15,022 nucleotides of DNA from 2-12-FULL-40-12 sp964518135. Lineage in GTDB: Bacteria > Patescibacteriota > Minisyncoccia > Minisyncoccales > 2-12-FULL-40-12. Position numbers and translations under genes: made by a program. Below, in pieces: positions 6,798 through 15,022 of this stretch (position 1 is the first letter of the stretch; each line of letters opens with the position of its first letter). The notes beneath the pieces are model-generated. The model did not search any database. It was not told where the DNA came from and saw only the letters and a program-made list of their open reading frames with translations. Location of the stretch: positions 1 to 15,022 of the forward strand of contig CAZFEY010000016.1 of assembly GCA_964518135.1 (NCBI GenBank). The letters run 5' to 3'.

Positions 6798-8276
6798 CTA
6801 TCTAACAATCCTAGGAAATAATGAATAATACTTATTATTTCTTAATTGCTTTGTCGTTTTTTCTGTGGTTTCCGGCAAAAAAGGCTCTAGTAGTTTAGCT
6901 ATTTCGCTAATTGCGAATAAAAGATTACCAATAATTTCTTTTTGTTCTTTAGATTCTTGCCAGGGTTTTTTTGTATCTATATAGCGATCACAGAAACCAA
7001 CCAATTCCCAAATTTCAGCTAGGGCATTGTTAAATCGAAATTCCTCGATAGACTTTTTGTAATTTTTATTAATCTTATTTATGATCATTTTGAGTTTGGG
7101 ATTACTAATGGTGGTTTTTGGTTTAATACTCAATTTTGAACTAAGCGAGATTGTCCTGGAAACCAAATTACCAAGACCCTTGGCCAAGTCGGCATTATAT
7201 CTTTCCTCAAACTTTTCGTATGTAAAATCACCGTCTTCGGTTGGCGGAAGTTCCCGTAAAAGAAAATATCTTACAGGATCAACCCCATACTTTTTAACCA
7301 ATTCTAAAGGATTAATCACGTTACCTAACGACTTAGACATTTTCTGACCATCTACATTAATAAAACCGTGAACAAATATAGTTTTAGGCAGAGGTAATTT
7401 TAACGATAATAATATCCCGGGCCAGATAAGGGAGTGGAATTTTAGAATATCTTTACCTACGAAATGGATATCGGCCGGCCACCACTGCTTGAATTTTGCC
7501 GTTCCATAACCAATGGCAGAAATATAGTTGGTTAAGGCATCTGCCCAAACGTAAATAGTTTGAGTGTCGTCACCCGGCACTGGAATACCCCATTTTAAGT
7601 CCTTTCTGGGACGGGAAAAACTAATGTCCTCCAGCCCATTTTCTAGAAAGGTAAGCATTTCCTTTTTCTTGGAGCTCGGAATAATTTTTAACTTATCTTT
7701 CGCGATCAAATCTTTTATTTTCTTTGTGTATTTAGAAAGTCGGAAGAAATAATTTTCTTCTTCTACTTTTTCGGGTTCCTTCTGGTGTAAAACACACTTC
7801 CCGTCTTTAAGATCTTTTTGGGTAATAAAAGCTTCGCAGCCCGAACAATACAAACCTTGATACTTTTTTTTGTAAATATCTCCGTTTTTTTGAAGTTTCA
7901 ACCAAATCTTCTTAACCACGGGCCAATGCTTTTTCTGATCGGTAGTTCTGATGAAATCATTATTAGATATGTTTAAAAGGGGTTTGAGGCTTTTGAATTT
8001 GTCTGATATTGTATCGACAAATTCTTTCGGGGTCTTACCATATTTTGCGGCGGCTTTGGCAACTTTTACACCATGCTCATCAGTCCCCGTAAGAAAAAAT
8101 ACTTTTTTACCTAAAATACGATTGTATCTAGCTACAACGTCAGTCTGAATAAGCTCCAACGCAAAACCCAGGTGCGGTGGCGCATTGGTATAGGCTATTG
8201 AAGTTGTAAGGTAAAAACCTTTCGCCGGTCGCTCAAAAACTTTGTTTTTCTTCGAAAAATAAAAATTCTTTTTCAT
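6798..8276 (-). CDS. metG: Methionyl-tRNA synthetase
   Basis: Class Ia synthetase charging initiator and elongator tRNA-Met, 492 residues. The Rossmann catalytic core has NAPPHLGFALE (31-41) as the HIGH region and QKMSKSLGN (311-319) as the KMSKS loop. FLTGTDEHG (61-69) and the WADALTNY region are typical MetRS blocks. The connective peptide has one zinc knuckle set: C144/C147 with C161/H164, the single-zinc arrangement also seen in Thermus-type MetRS. The C-terminal helical domain carries the anticodon-binding region and ends with no EMAP/OB-fold extension, as in short MetRS. The HIGH motif is HLGF, with Phe where the second His normally sits. Its start overlaps the rsmI stop by 4 bp (ATGA), and tatD follows 3 bp after its stop. 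Confidence 0.96.
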   Translation of the reverse strand: MKKNFYFSKKNKVFERPAKGFYLTTSIAYTNAPPHLGFALELIQTDVVARYNRILGKKVFFLTGTDEHGVKVAKAAAKYGKTPKEFVDTISDKFKSLKPLLNISNNDFIRTTDQKKHWPVVKKIWLKLQKNGDIYKKKYQGLYCSGCEAFITQKDLKDGKCVLHQKEPEKVEEENYFFRLSKYTKKIKDLIAKDKLKIIPSSKKKEMLTFLENGLEDISFSRPRKDLKWGIPVPGDDTQTIYVWADALTNYISAIGYGTAKFKQWWPADIHFVGKDILKFHSLIWPGILLSLKLPLPKTIFVHGFINVDGQKMSKSLGNVINPLELVKKYGVDPVRYFLLRELPPTEDGDFTYEKFEERYNADLAKGLGNLVSRTISLSSKLSIKPKTTISNPKLKMIINKINKNYKKSIEEFRFNNALAEIWELVGFCDRYIDTKKPWQESKEQKEIIGNLLFAISEIAKLLEPFLPETTEKTTKQLRNNKYYSLFPRIVR

Positions 8277-8938
8277 GCTCTATTTACTATTACCACAAAT
8301 TCTCCTCTAATTTCTCCCTTTGTCAATTGATCCAAAACCTCTCCGATTTTACCACGATGAACCGATTCGAATTGTTTGGTTAGCTCACGGCAAACTACTA
8401 AATCTATATCATTATCAATTTCTTTTAATTCCTGCAGGGCCTTTAGAATTCTATGAGAGGATTCGTAAAAAACGACCGGGTATTTAGAATCTATAACTTC
8501 TTGAAAAAACTTTTTCCTTTTTCTTTTGGTTGGCGGAAAACCTAAAAATAGAAACTTGTCCATTGGTAAACCAGCAATACTAGCCGCAGCAACTAAAGCA
8601 CTGGGGCCCGGTACTGGCACAACCTTAAATCCCGAACTATAAACTTTAAATACTAATTCATTCCCCGGATCAGAGACGCCTGGGGTACCAGCATCAGAAA
8701 CTAAGGCCAAATTTTTGCCTTGCCGCAAAAGATCGATAATATATTCTACTTTTTGTAAATTTGAATGCTGATGATAGCTAAGAGTTTTCGTATTGATATC
8801 GTACCTATCTAGCAGTCTTTTTGTAACTCTTGTGTCTTCACATAAAATTAAATCGACCTCCTTTAAAATACGGAGGGCGCGAAAGCTGAAATCTTCAAGA
8901 TTTCCAATAGGGGTTGCGACAACATAAAAAGAACTCAT
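8273..8938 (-). CDS. rsmI: 16S rRNA (cytidine1402-2'-O)-methyltransferase RsmI
   Basis: SAM-dependent tetrapyrrole-methylase-fold enzyme that 2'-O-methylates C1402 in the 16S rRNA decoding centre. Motifs in order: VVATPIGNLEDFSFRA (6-21), LCEDTRVTKRLL (32-43), the YHQH block (55-58), SDAGTPGVSDPG (81-92) and the SAM-binding PVPGPSALVAAASIAGLP (108-125), then FYESSHRI (157-164) and REL.K.FE.V.RG (184-196). At 221 residues it lacks the extra C-terminal segment of the E. coli-type protein (about 280), but the catalytic fold is complete. It overlaps both neighbours by 4 bp (ATGA), implying translational coupling. The start MSSFYVVATPIGN is the family norm. Confidence 0.96.
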   Translation of the reverse strand: MSSFYVVATPIGNLEDFSFRALRILKEVDLILCEDTRVTKRLLDRYDINTKTLSYHQHSNLQKVEYIIDLLRQGKNLALVSDAGTPGVSDPGNELVFKVYSSGFKVVPVPGPSALVAAASIAGLPMDKFLFLGFPPTKRKRKKFFQEVIDSKYPVVFYESSHRILKALQELKEIDNDIDLVVCRELTKQFESVHRGKIGEVLDQLTKGEIRGEFVVIVNRA

Positions 8939-9966
8939 AATAATGCTTCTTCCTCTTTTTTCTTTTTTAAAAAGTCTTTTACGAATTCAACAATGATTAC
9001 AGCTAATGGTACTGCCAAAATAGCGCCAAGAAATCCCCAAAGCACACCACCAACAGCAAGCGCCACCAACACCAAAACCGGGGAAATACCAATAAATTTT
9101 CTTGAAAGAAGGGGCATTACAATACTGCCTTCAATTTGCTGGATTACAATAAAAATAACCACGACAAAGATAGCTTTAAATAAATCATCCAACGCGACAA
9201 CGATAAACATAAGAATACCGGTTACTGCCGGTCCAATGATTGGCACGAAATTTAATACGCCCGCAACAAATCCAAGAGAGAAAGGATAGGGAGCTTGGAA
9301 AATCAATAACGACAGATATGTGGCCAAACCGACAAATACAGAAGAAATCACCCTCGTCAAAAACCAGTTTGTAACTTTTTTTTGGCACTTTCTAAAAACT
9401 GATAGCGCAAAATCTTCGTGTTTCTGCGGAAACAATGCCATAATTGATTTTTCAACCCATTTATCTTCTAAAGAAATAAATATCGCAATCGTTAGTATGA
9501 AAATTGAAGAGAAGATACCTCCAAAAATCAAATATAAAATATTGAGGATATTTGCTGTTATTTTGTCTAACGTTTTTCCTAGAAAATCAATGAAGCTACC
9601 CGCATCTTCAAGAGCCCTTACGCCTAATTTCTTCAGCGACGGGGAAGCTTGTTCGAAATATTGAGGCAAAACTTTAGAAAATTCTTGGATTTCTGAAACA
9701 AACGATGGCGCAGTGAAATAGATAAGCAAAAAGAAGATTCCAAAAAAACCAATATAGGCCAAAAAAACAGCCAAAGAACGTGGAATCCTGAATCTTCTTA
9801 GAAAATCAACCACAGGATTCATCAATATCGCAATAATCAATGCAAAAACAAACCAAACCAAAATGTCTTTAATTTGATAAAGGATGTAAAAAGCTACTAT
9901 CAATAAGCCGATTTTAAGTATTGTGTTCCAGGAAATATCTAATATGCGACCTTCGTTTTCGCTCAT
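8935..9966 (-). CDS. AI-2E family (PerM/YdiK-like) membrane protein
   Basis: Polytopic inner-membrane protein of 343 residues in the AI-2E transporter/PerM family. Paired hydrophobic segments occupy roughly 15-50 and 60-88, followed by the long amphipathic soluble stretch (SEIQEFSKVLPQYFEQ onward) typical of the family. Further membrane segments lie at about 135-167 and from about 205 on. LNFVPIIGPAVTGILM matches the conserved glycine/proline signature, and the C-terminal LAVGGVLWGFLGAILAVPLAVII block is diagnostic, followed by a basic then acidic tail (KKKKEEEALL). Members have been linked to AI-2 export, osmotic-stress ion/proton antiport and general efflux; the substrate here cannot be inferred. 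No lux or quorum-sensing gene is nearby. ATGA overlaps tie it to the M16 gene upstream and rsmI downstream. Confidence 0.9.
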   Translation of the reverse strand: MSENEGRILDISWNTILKIGLLIVAFYILYQIKDILVWFVFALIIAILMNPVVDFLRRFRIPRSLAVFLAYIGFFGIFFLLIYFTAPSFVSEIQEFSKVLPQYFEQASPSLKKLGVRALEDAGSFIDFLGKTLDKITANILNILYLIFGGIFSSIFILTIAIFISLEDKWVEKSIMALFPQKHEDFALSVFRKCQKKVTNWFLTRVISSVFVGLATYLSLLIFQAPYPFSLGFVAGVLNFVPIIGPAVTGILMFIVVALDDLFKAIFVVVIFIVIQQIEGSIVMPLLSRKFIGISPVLVLVALAVGGVLWGFLGAILAVPLAVIIVEFVKDFLKKKKEEEALL

Positions 9967-11234
9967 AAGGCAGAGTTTAATATTGATAACACTTTCTTTT
10001 TATCGCGCGATGGCCCAATTAAAGCCAAATTAAGGCGGTTTTTCTGAAATATCTCCCTCGCTATATTTATAATATCCTCTTGTGTGATTTTATCAATTAA
10101 CGCGCACTCTTCTGCTGGAGTTAAAATCTTCCCTCTTAACACCTCTTGGCCGCCATTATAAGATGCCCATGCATCAGACGTTTCCAATCCCAAGTGAATA
10201 TGGCCCTTGATATTGTCTTTTATCTTTGTCAGTTCTTCTTTCGAAACTTTATTTTCTTTAAGATCCCTGTATTCTTGCAATATAATTTTCAAAACATCGA
10301 AAAACTTCTTGTTGTCTACGCCGGCATGCGTAACTAAATAACCCGTATCAGTATACTGTTCCGGCATTGTTCTTATGTAATAAGCAAGTCCTTGTTGCTC
10401 TCTAATTTTAATAAAAAGCCTGGAGCTCATTACTCCTCCCAATATCCCGGCCATAACGTCTACGATGTGTCTTTTGGGATCAAAAAGATTAAAAGCTCTG
10501 ACTCCCAAACAAAGATGCGTTTGATCTGTTTTTTTAAAGTGGAGCGAAACCCCTGGAAAAAATTGCTTTTCCGTTACCTCTTTTTTTTGGGGTTTTTTAT
10601 TTGTTCTAAATTTATCGAAAAATTTCTTTGCTTCATTAATGGTTTTTTCTGCGTCCACGTTACCTGCTATAGAAATTACCGCATTGCTGGCCACAAAGTA
10701 TGATTTAAAGTAAGAAACAACATCTTCTCTGGTTATTTTTTGTAGAGTTTTTCTGTCGCCAGATATCATCCAACCAGCCGGCTGATTACCATATAATAAT
10801 TCTTCCCACAAATCTAATATATATCCCTGTGGATTATCTTTCATCATATTAATTTCCTCGAAAATGACTTTTTTTTCTTTACTCATCTCTTCTTTGCGAA
10901 ACAGAGAATTAAAAACCATATCAGACAGAACGTCGCAGGATAAATTGAAATGGTCAGCATCAACCTTTACCCAATACCCCATAAATTCTTTTCCCGTAAA
11001 AGCGTTGTAGATGCCGCCAACCCTATCTAACTCTTTGGAAATATCAATTGTCTTTGGTCTTTTTTTTGTCCCTTTAAAAATCATGTGTTCCAATAAATGA
11101 GAAATACCGTTAATTCGTCTTGTCTCGTATTTTGATCCCGTTCCAATCAAAACCAAAGTCGTAACAGCCTTTGTGTTTTTGAGTGGGGTAACAATAATCC
11201 TTAATCCGTTTTTTAAAGTTGTTTTCTTAAACAT
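9963..11234 (-). CDS. M16 family zinc metallopeptidase (PqqL/MPP-like)
   Basis: Pitrilysin-family (M16) peptidase of 423 residues, about the length of mitochondrial processing peptidase beta-type and bacterial one-unit M16B proteins. The inverted zinc motif HxxEH is seen as H46-LL-E49-H50, and the third ligand is E127 in VIFEEINM, 77 residues on as expected. Residues 1-200 form the catalytic half. Residues 210-423 form the second half, with FKKTDQTHLCLGVRA, GGVMSSRLFIKIREQQGLAY and HAGVDNKKF typical of the inactive C-terminal lobe. No signal peptide is seen, so it is probably cytosolic, possibly degrading leftover peptides. The start ATG follows a 66-bp gap carrying a 21-bp tandem repeat. No clear Shine-Dalgarno sequence precedes it. 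It heads the tightly overlapping part of the cluster. Confidence 0.93.
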   Translation of the reverse strand: MFKKTTLKNGLRIIVTPLKNTKAVTTLVLIGTGSKYETRRINGISHLLEHMIFKGTKKRPKTIDISKELDRVGGIYNAFTGKEFMGYWVKVDADHFNLSCDVLSDMVFNSLFRKEEMSKEKKVIFEEINMMKDNPQGYILDLWEELLYGNQPAGWMISGDRKTLQKITREDVVSYFKSYFVASNAVISIAGNVDAEKTINEAKKFFDKFRTNKKPQKKEVTEKQFFPGVSLHFKKTDQTHLCLGVRAFNLFDPKRHIVDVMAGILGGVMSSRLFIKIREQQGLAYYIRTMPEQYTDTGYLVTHAGVDNKKFFDVLKIILQEYRDLKENKVSKEELTKIKDNIKGHIHLGLETSDAWASYNGGQEVLRGKILTPAEECALIDKITQEDIINIAREIFQKNRLNLALIGPSRDKKKVLSILNSAL

Positions 11235-11247
11235 TTATTTCATCAGA

Positions 11248-11300
11248 AACAAACTTGTTTATTCGAAGAACAAACTTGTTTATTCGAAGAACAAACTTGT

Positions 11301-11305
<5 letters not shown>
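11248..11305. repeat. Three-copy 21-bp tandem repeat between glyS and the M16 gene
   Basis: The copies start at 11248, 11269 and 11290 with exact 21-bp periodicity. The first two are identical; the third is cut after 15-16 bases and its end reads into the glyS stop codon (11301-11303). Each unit holds the inverted repeat AACAA-AC-TTGTT and, except the last, the palindrome TTCGAA. GTTTATTCGAAGAACAAAC can fold into an imperfect hairpin across a unit junction. The array occupies almost all of the 66-bp gap, ending 13 bp before the M16 start. It could be a regulatory array, an mRNA stability element or slippage-derived satellite. Confidence 0.85.
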
Positions 11306-12608
<1,303 letters not shown>

Positions 12609-12609
12609 A

Positions 12610-12621
12610 ATTATAATTATA
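12610..12621 (-). promoter_or_regulatory. Tandem TATAAT boxes directly before glyS
   Basis: On the minus strand two consecutive TATAAT hexamers sit immediately upstream of the glyS ATG; the distal one ends 7 nt before the start codon. If the distal copy is a -10 box, transcription would begin at or next to the A of the ATG, giving a leaderless mRNA. There is no Shine-Dalgarno sequence in the gap, which fits. No convincing -35 box is seen, and AT-rich sequence makes such matches easy by chance. Confidence 0.4.
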
Positions 12622-12626
12622 TTTTT

Positions 12627-12651
12627 CCCGTCGTAAATAATCTCTAACGGG
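12627..12651. promoter_or_regulatory. Inverted repeat CCCGT...ACGGG upstream of glyS
   Basis: CCCGT (12627-12631) and ACGGG (12647-12651) pair, extended by one G-T wobble, around a 13-base loop. It is a GC-rich island in a very AT-rich gap, 5 bp upstream of the TATAAT repeats. No U tract follows on either strand, so a terminator is unlikely. An operator or leader hairpin is possible. Confidence 0.4.
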
Positions 12652-12668
12652 ATCCATTAAATTCTCGC

Positions 12669-12687
12669 TGCTTTTTTTAATAAAGCA
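12669..12687. terminator. Possible hairpin after the surface-protein gene
   Basis: TGCTTT (12669-12674) and AAAGCA (12682-12687) can pair with a 7-base A/T loop, about 36 bp past the stop of the DUF11-like gene in the direction of transcription. No U run follows on the minus strand, so it is at best a weak or factor-assisted terminator. Confidence 0.25.
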
Positions 12688-12722
12688 ATTTGATTAGAGT
12701 GATTGGTAAAATTTGCTTGTCG

Positions 12723-14372
12723 CTACTGCACGACGCTTTGAAAATCCATTATCGTTGAGTCGTCTGGAAGATCGGTAGTAACTGAATATATTTCTGACTC
12801 TATGGTTTTTCCGGTCCAAACGTCTTCTCCAATAGCCCTAGCCGAAGAAATTAAACCAGCCATCGAACCCTTTTGTGCGATATCGGGAATCAAAGAGACC
12901 TGAAAAAATATCTCCGGACTGGTGCTTTTTTGCGGTAAATCTCCAATTTCCCATATGATTTCTCGGCTGTCCTGATCAAAGACCAGGCGCGCGTCTTCTG
13001 GGGCAAGATCACCGGTCAATTTAACTTGTGGCGGTAAAACAGCTACCACTTTTAAATTCCTAACATCGCTGTAGGCATTTTTTACTTGCCAAGAAATAGT
13101 ATAAGAAGTAGGCTGACCAACTTGAGGCGGCAATGGTCCTGCGTTTTTAAATGGACCGTTGTTGAAATAGCCTTTTTGGACTAGGGCTAGTTTGGTATTT
13201 ATCTTATTGATAAACTCCTCTTCAATAAAGCTTAACGATATTTTCGTTCTGATAACGGGTCCCGGAGGCAATTCGTCGTTCAGTTTAACAAAAAACTCTA
13301 CTTTCCCCTCTTCCATACCAGGCAAAAACTTGAGCTGCGGCACGATATTGTTATCCCAAATTATGGAAGACGCTTCTTTTTGAACCTGACCAGCAGAAAC
13401 TTGAATGGTATCAAAATTAAAAACGCTTTTTTCTAATTGAACAACTAAGAATAAATTTTCAAAAACCTGATCGCCAGTATTTTTGAAGAAAATTTCGTAG
13501 TGAAGATAATCTCCAGGATTAGCAACATATTCTGGCGAATCGTTTATTTTCATGGATATAAAAATCGATGGCCTTGCTATTTCCACGCCACGCGTTATCT
13601 CTTTTAGTAAGATGAATTTTTCGCCGCGCCAAATACCCAAACTCGCCCGAAATATTTTTGTTTCACTTATCTCGCCGCTCATTTTTCCGGTGATAGCTAT
13701 TCTTCCTCCCTCTGCCTTGTTGAGTAAAGGAATTTCCCATTCATTATTTGCCAAGGCCTTTGGTTGACTTTGTACAAATTCAAAACCGGAAGGATACTCA
13801 ACCTTAATCCTTAGACCAGAAAGAGGATAATTAAGATTGGAAAAATAATTCAATCTAAACAAACCTTCCTTGCCCGGATCTACCTTGGATGGCATATCGA
13901 ATTCAAAAGTAAGAGGGACACTTTTTATTGTTGTAGTGAAGGTGGTTGCCGACTCGTAATACGCTGTTAAATTTTTGGGGCGATATTTAAGCCAGACTTT
14001 GGCGGTTATAGCCTCGTTCTCTTTGCCAAACAATCTACCTTTAAAACTGACTTTGTTTTCCTCGCCAGGATTGATATCGGCCAATTCTTTTTCCTTTCTT
14101 AAGCGCCCATTGCCATTACCCGAAGGATCGTTAATCACCTCTGCGTTTTTGGGAAACTCAAAGATAAGCACCGGACTTTCCAAACGGATATTGCCGTTGT
14201 TTTTATATCTCACAACATATTCTACCTCACTGGCTAATTCTGCCTCGGAAGGGCCAAGAATTTCCAATCTTACAATTTCCCTAGAATAAACATTTCTTTG
14301 TAAAACCCATATTCCCAGCGCCAACACAATAACAAAGAGAATCAGAATGATAATAGTTAATTTCTTTCTCAT
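12723..14372 (-). CDS. Membrane-anchored surface protein with DUF11/Ig-like repeats
   Basis: 549-residue protein with a short basic N-terminus (MRKK), one hydrophobic segment (about 5-24), no obvious signal-peptidase site and a long extracytoplasmic part, so probably an N-in/C-out anchored surface protein. The outer part looks like four beta-sandwich modules (about 34-150, 152-265, 268-397, 398-535). Landmarks recur at YVVRYKNNG (52-60), FRLNYFSNL (172-180), YEIFFKNTG (292-300) and YTISWQVKN (424-432), each followed by a conserved-looking P/PxG strand; IIWDNN and IIWEIGDLP recur near module ends. This is the pattern of DUF11-type conserved repeats in cell-surface proteins. No catalytic residues, sortase motif or C-terminal anchor are seen. 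Its role is unknown: adhesion, S-layer-like or cell-contact functions are guesses. It sits alone between recO (63-bp gap) and glyS (114-bp gap). Confidence 0.75.
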   Translation of the reverse strand: MRKKLTIIILILFVIVLALGIWVLQRNVYSREIVRLEILGPSEAELASEVEYVVRYKNNGNIRLESPVLIFEFPKNAEVINDPSGNGNGRLRKEKELADINPGEENKVSFKGRLFGKENEAITAKVWLKYRPKNLTAYYESATTFTTTIKSVPLTFEFDMPSKVDPGKEGLFRLNYFSNLNYPLSGLRIKVEYPSGFEFVQSQPKALANNEWEIPLLNKAEGGRIAITGKMSGEISETKIFRASLGIWRGEKFILLKEITRGVEIARPSIFISMKINDSPEYVANPGDYLHYEIFFKNTGDQVFENLFLVVQLEKSVFNFDTIQVSAGQVQKEASSIIWDNNIVPQLKFLPGMEEGKVEFFVKLNDELPPGPVIRTKISLSFIEEEFINKINTKLALVQKGYFNNGPFKNAGPLPPQVGQPTSYTISWQVKNAYSDVRNLKVVAVLPPQVKLTGDLAPEDARLVFDQDSREIIWEIGDLPQKSTSPEIFFQVSLIPDIAQKGSMAGLISSARAIGEDVWTGKTIESEIYSVTTDLPDDSTIMDFQSVVQ

Positions 14373-14387
14373 TGGTTTTGATAATTA

Positions 14388-14429
14388 TGAATACATCTTA
14401 CCAGTTTTTAAGCTTAATTTGAATACATC
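14388..14429 (-). repeat. 10-bp direct repeat pair upstream of the surface-protein gene
   Basis: TGAATACATC occurs at 14388-14397 and 14420-14429, 32 bp apart (about three helical turns), inside the 63-bp gap between recO and the DUF11-like gene. Read on the minus strand it is GATGTATTCA. The spacing would place both on the same DNA face, suiting a regulator, but two copies may be coincidence. Confidence 0.35.
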
Positions 14430-14435
14430 ATTGAT

Positions 14436-15022
14436 TTAATCAGAGTAGGCTGGAATGGAAGAGACGAAATACTCTGAAGCCTCTTTTAAATGTTTTTGGT
14501 GAGCTGGAACAAGATTTAACTTAGAAACAGTTTGCCAATCACCCAACAAGACCATGCGTAAGATTTTAATTATATCCGATCTAATATAGCGGCAATCTTT
14601 CTTCAAAGACATGACTTTTGATGAATTATTTTCGTAACAAGAAGAACACATTATACCGCCATTCGACGGACTAAAATATAATCTTTCTGGTTTAATTTTT
14701 TTATAACAACAAAAGCACGTTTGTAATTCTGGCCCATATCCTAATAAAGAAATGAGATTCCAGCAGAAAAAATAATAAGCCAATAAAATACTAAAATTCT
14801 CCTTATTGTCATTGATTCTGTAAAAAGTTTCTTTGACTAATTGCCAAATACTATCGTCTGGTTCGTTATGTTTTAGGAGCTTACAGCATAATCTGGCGGT
14901 TTTATTCGCAATGGCCATTTTCCGAAGGCTTTTTTTTGTTGAATCGAAACGCTCCATAACTATGGCATCAGTTAGGGTTTTGTAGCTTTTGCCTTGGATA
15001 AATTCAATTTCTGAAAAATAAA
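14436..15022 (-). CDS. recO: DNA repair protein RecO (N-terminus cut by window edge)
   Basis: C-terminal part of RecO, the RecF-pathway mediator that binds ssDNA and SSB and helps load RecA. The frame stays open to the window edge. Codons upstream of the Met at 14957 read EIEFIQGKSYKTLTDAIV, the usual end of the RecO N-terminal OB-fold leading into the helical domain, so that Met is internal and the real start lies outside. Visible parts are the helical domain (from MERFDSTKKSLRKM) and, in residues counted from that Met, LLGYGPELQTCFCC followed by YFSPSNGG and CSSC. The two CxxC pairs form the zinc finger found in many bacterial RecO proteins. The tail (SKLNLVPAHQKHLKEASEYF) corresponds to the C-terminal helices. 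The gene is the first of the minus-strand cluster seen here. Confidence 0.9.
   Translation of the reverse strand, partial: YFSEIEFIQGKSYKTLTDAIVMERFDSTKKSLRKMAIANKTARLCCKLLKHNEPDDSIWQLVKETFYRINDNKENFSILLAYYFFCWNLISLLGYGPELQTCFCCYKKIKPERLYFSPSNGGIMCSSCYENNSSKVMSLKKDCRYIRSDIIKILRMVLLGDWQTVSKLNLVPAHQKHLKEASEYFVSSIPAYSD

Noticed and set aside
8935..9966. Quorum-sensing role for the AI-2E family gene
   Set aside because: The family name is historical; members do varied transport, and no luxS, lsr or sensor gene is in the window.
12609..12722. T-box or glycine riboswitch before glyS
   Set aside because: The gap is only 114 bp and contains neither a T-box-like antiterminator nor the paired glycine-aptamer layout; the dyads are short.
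14436..14957. Complete short gene starting at the Met at 14957
   Set aside because: The frame continues upstream without a stop and reads as RecO sequence, so the gene is simply cut by the window edge.

Overview
The window looks like a piece of a small, AT-rich genome from the Candidate Phyla Radiation (Patescibacteria, most likely Parcubacteria-like). This is inferred from very tight gene packing, few Shine-Dalgarno-like sequences, Lys/Asn/Ile-rich proteins, an alpha2-type glycyl-tRNA synthetase, and short in-frame palindromic inserts reading LPAGRQG/LPAGQ, which I recall seeing often in Parcubacteria proteins. TGA ends at least four genes (nudix, rsmI, the AI-2E gene and the M16 gene), so this is the standard bacterial code, not the UGA-glycine code of Gracilibacteria/SR1.

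Layout: the left edge (1-617, + strand) holds the C-terminal two thirds or so of a PLP-dependent HisC-like aminotransferase. It converges on a long minus-strand cluster filling the rest of the window. In order of transcription (right to left) the cluster is: recO (cut by the right edge), a membrane-anchored surface protein with DUF11/Ig-like repeats, glyS, an M16 zinc peptidase, an AI-2E/PerM-family membrane protein, rsmI, metG, tatD, leuS, a GlmU-like sugar nucleotidyltransferase, a Nudix hydrolase and pyrD. From the M16 gene to pyrD every junction is a 4-bp ATGA overlap, an 11-bp overlap or a gap of 2-3 bp, so these nine genes are probably one transcript. The gaps on either side of the surface-protein gene (63 and 114 bp) and before the M16 gene (66 bp) are where promoters or regulation are likely.

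Function: the cluster is mostly housekeeping. It has three aminoacyl-tRNA synthetases (Leu, Met, Gly), 16S rRNA 2'-O-methylation (RsmI), DNA repair and nuclease functions (RecO, TatD), pyrimidine synthesis (PyrD), nucleotide-sugar supply, and envelope functions (M16 peptidase, AI-2E family protein, DUF11 protein). The orders rsmI-metG-tatD and recO-(insert)-glyS echo neighbourhoods known from Firmicutes.

The most interesting signal is at small scale. There are two 21-nt in-frame inserts in leuS and tatD carrying a palindrome that reads LPAG(R)QG, and a third in-frame insert in tatD with a different dyad. They look like protein-tolerated, potentially mobile palindromic elements analogous to Rickettsia palindromic elements. 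A three-copy 21-bp tandem repeat between glyS and the M16 gene, and dyads before glyS, are the other unexplained structures. No stretch over 300 bases lacks a gene, and I saw no tRNA, rRNA, CRISPR array, transposase or prophage gene.
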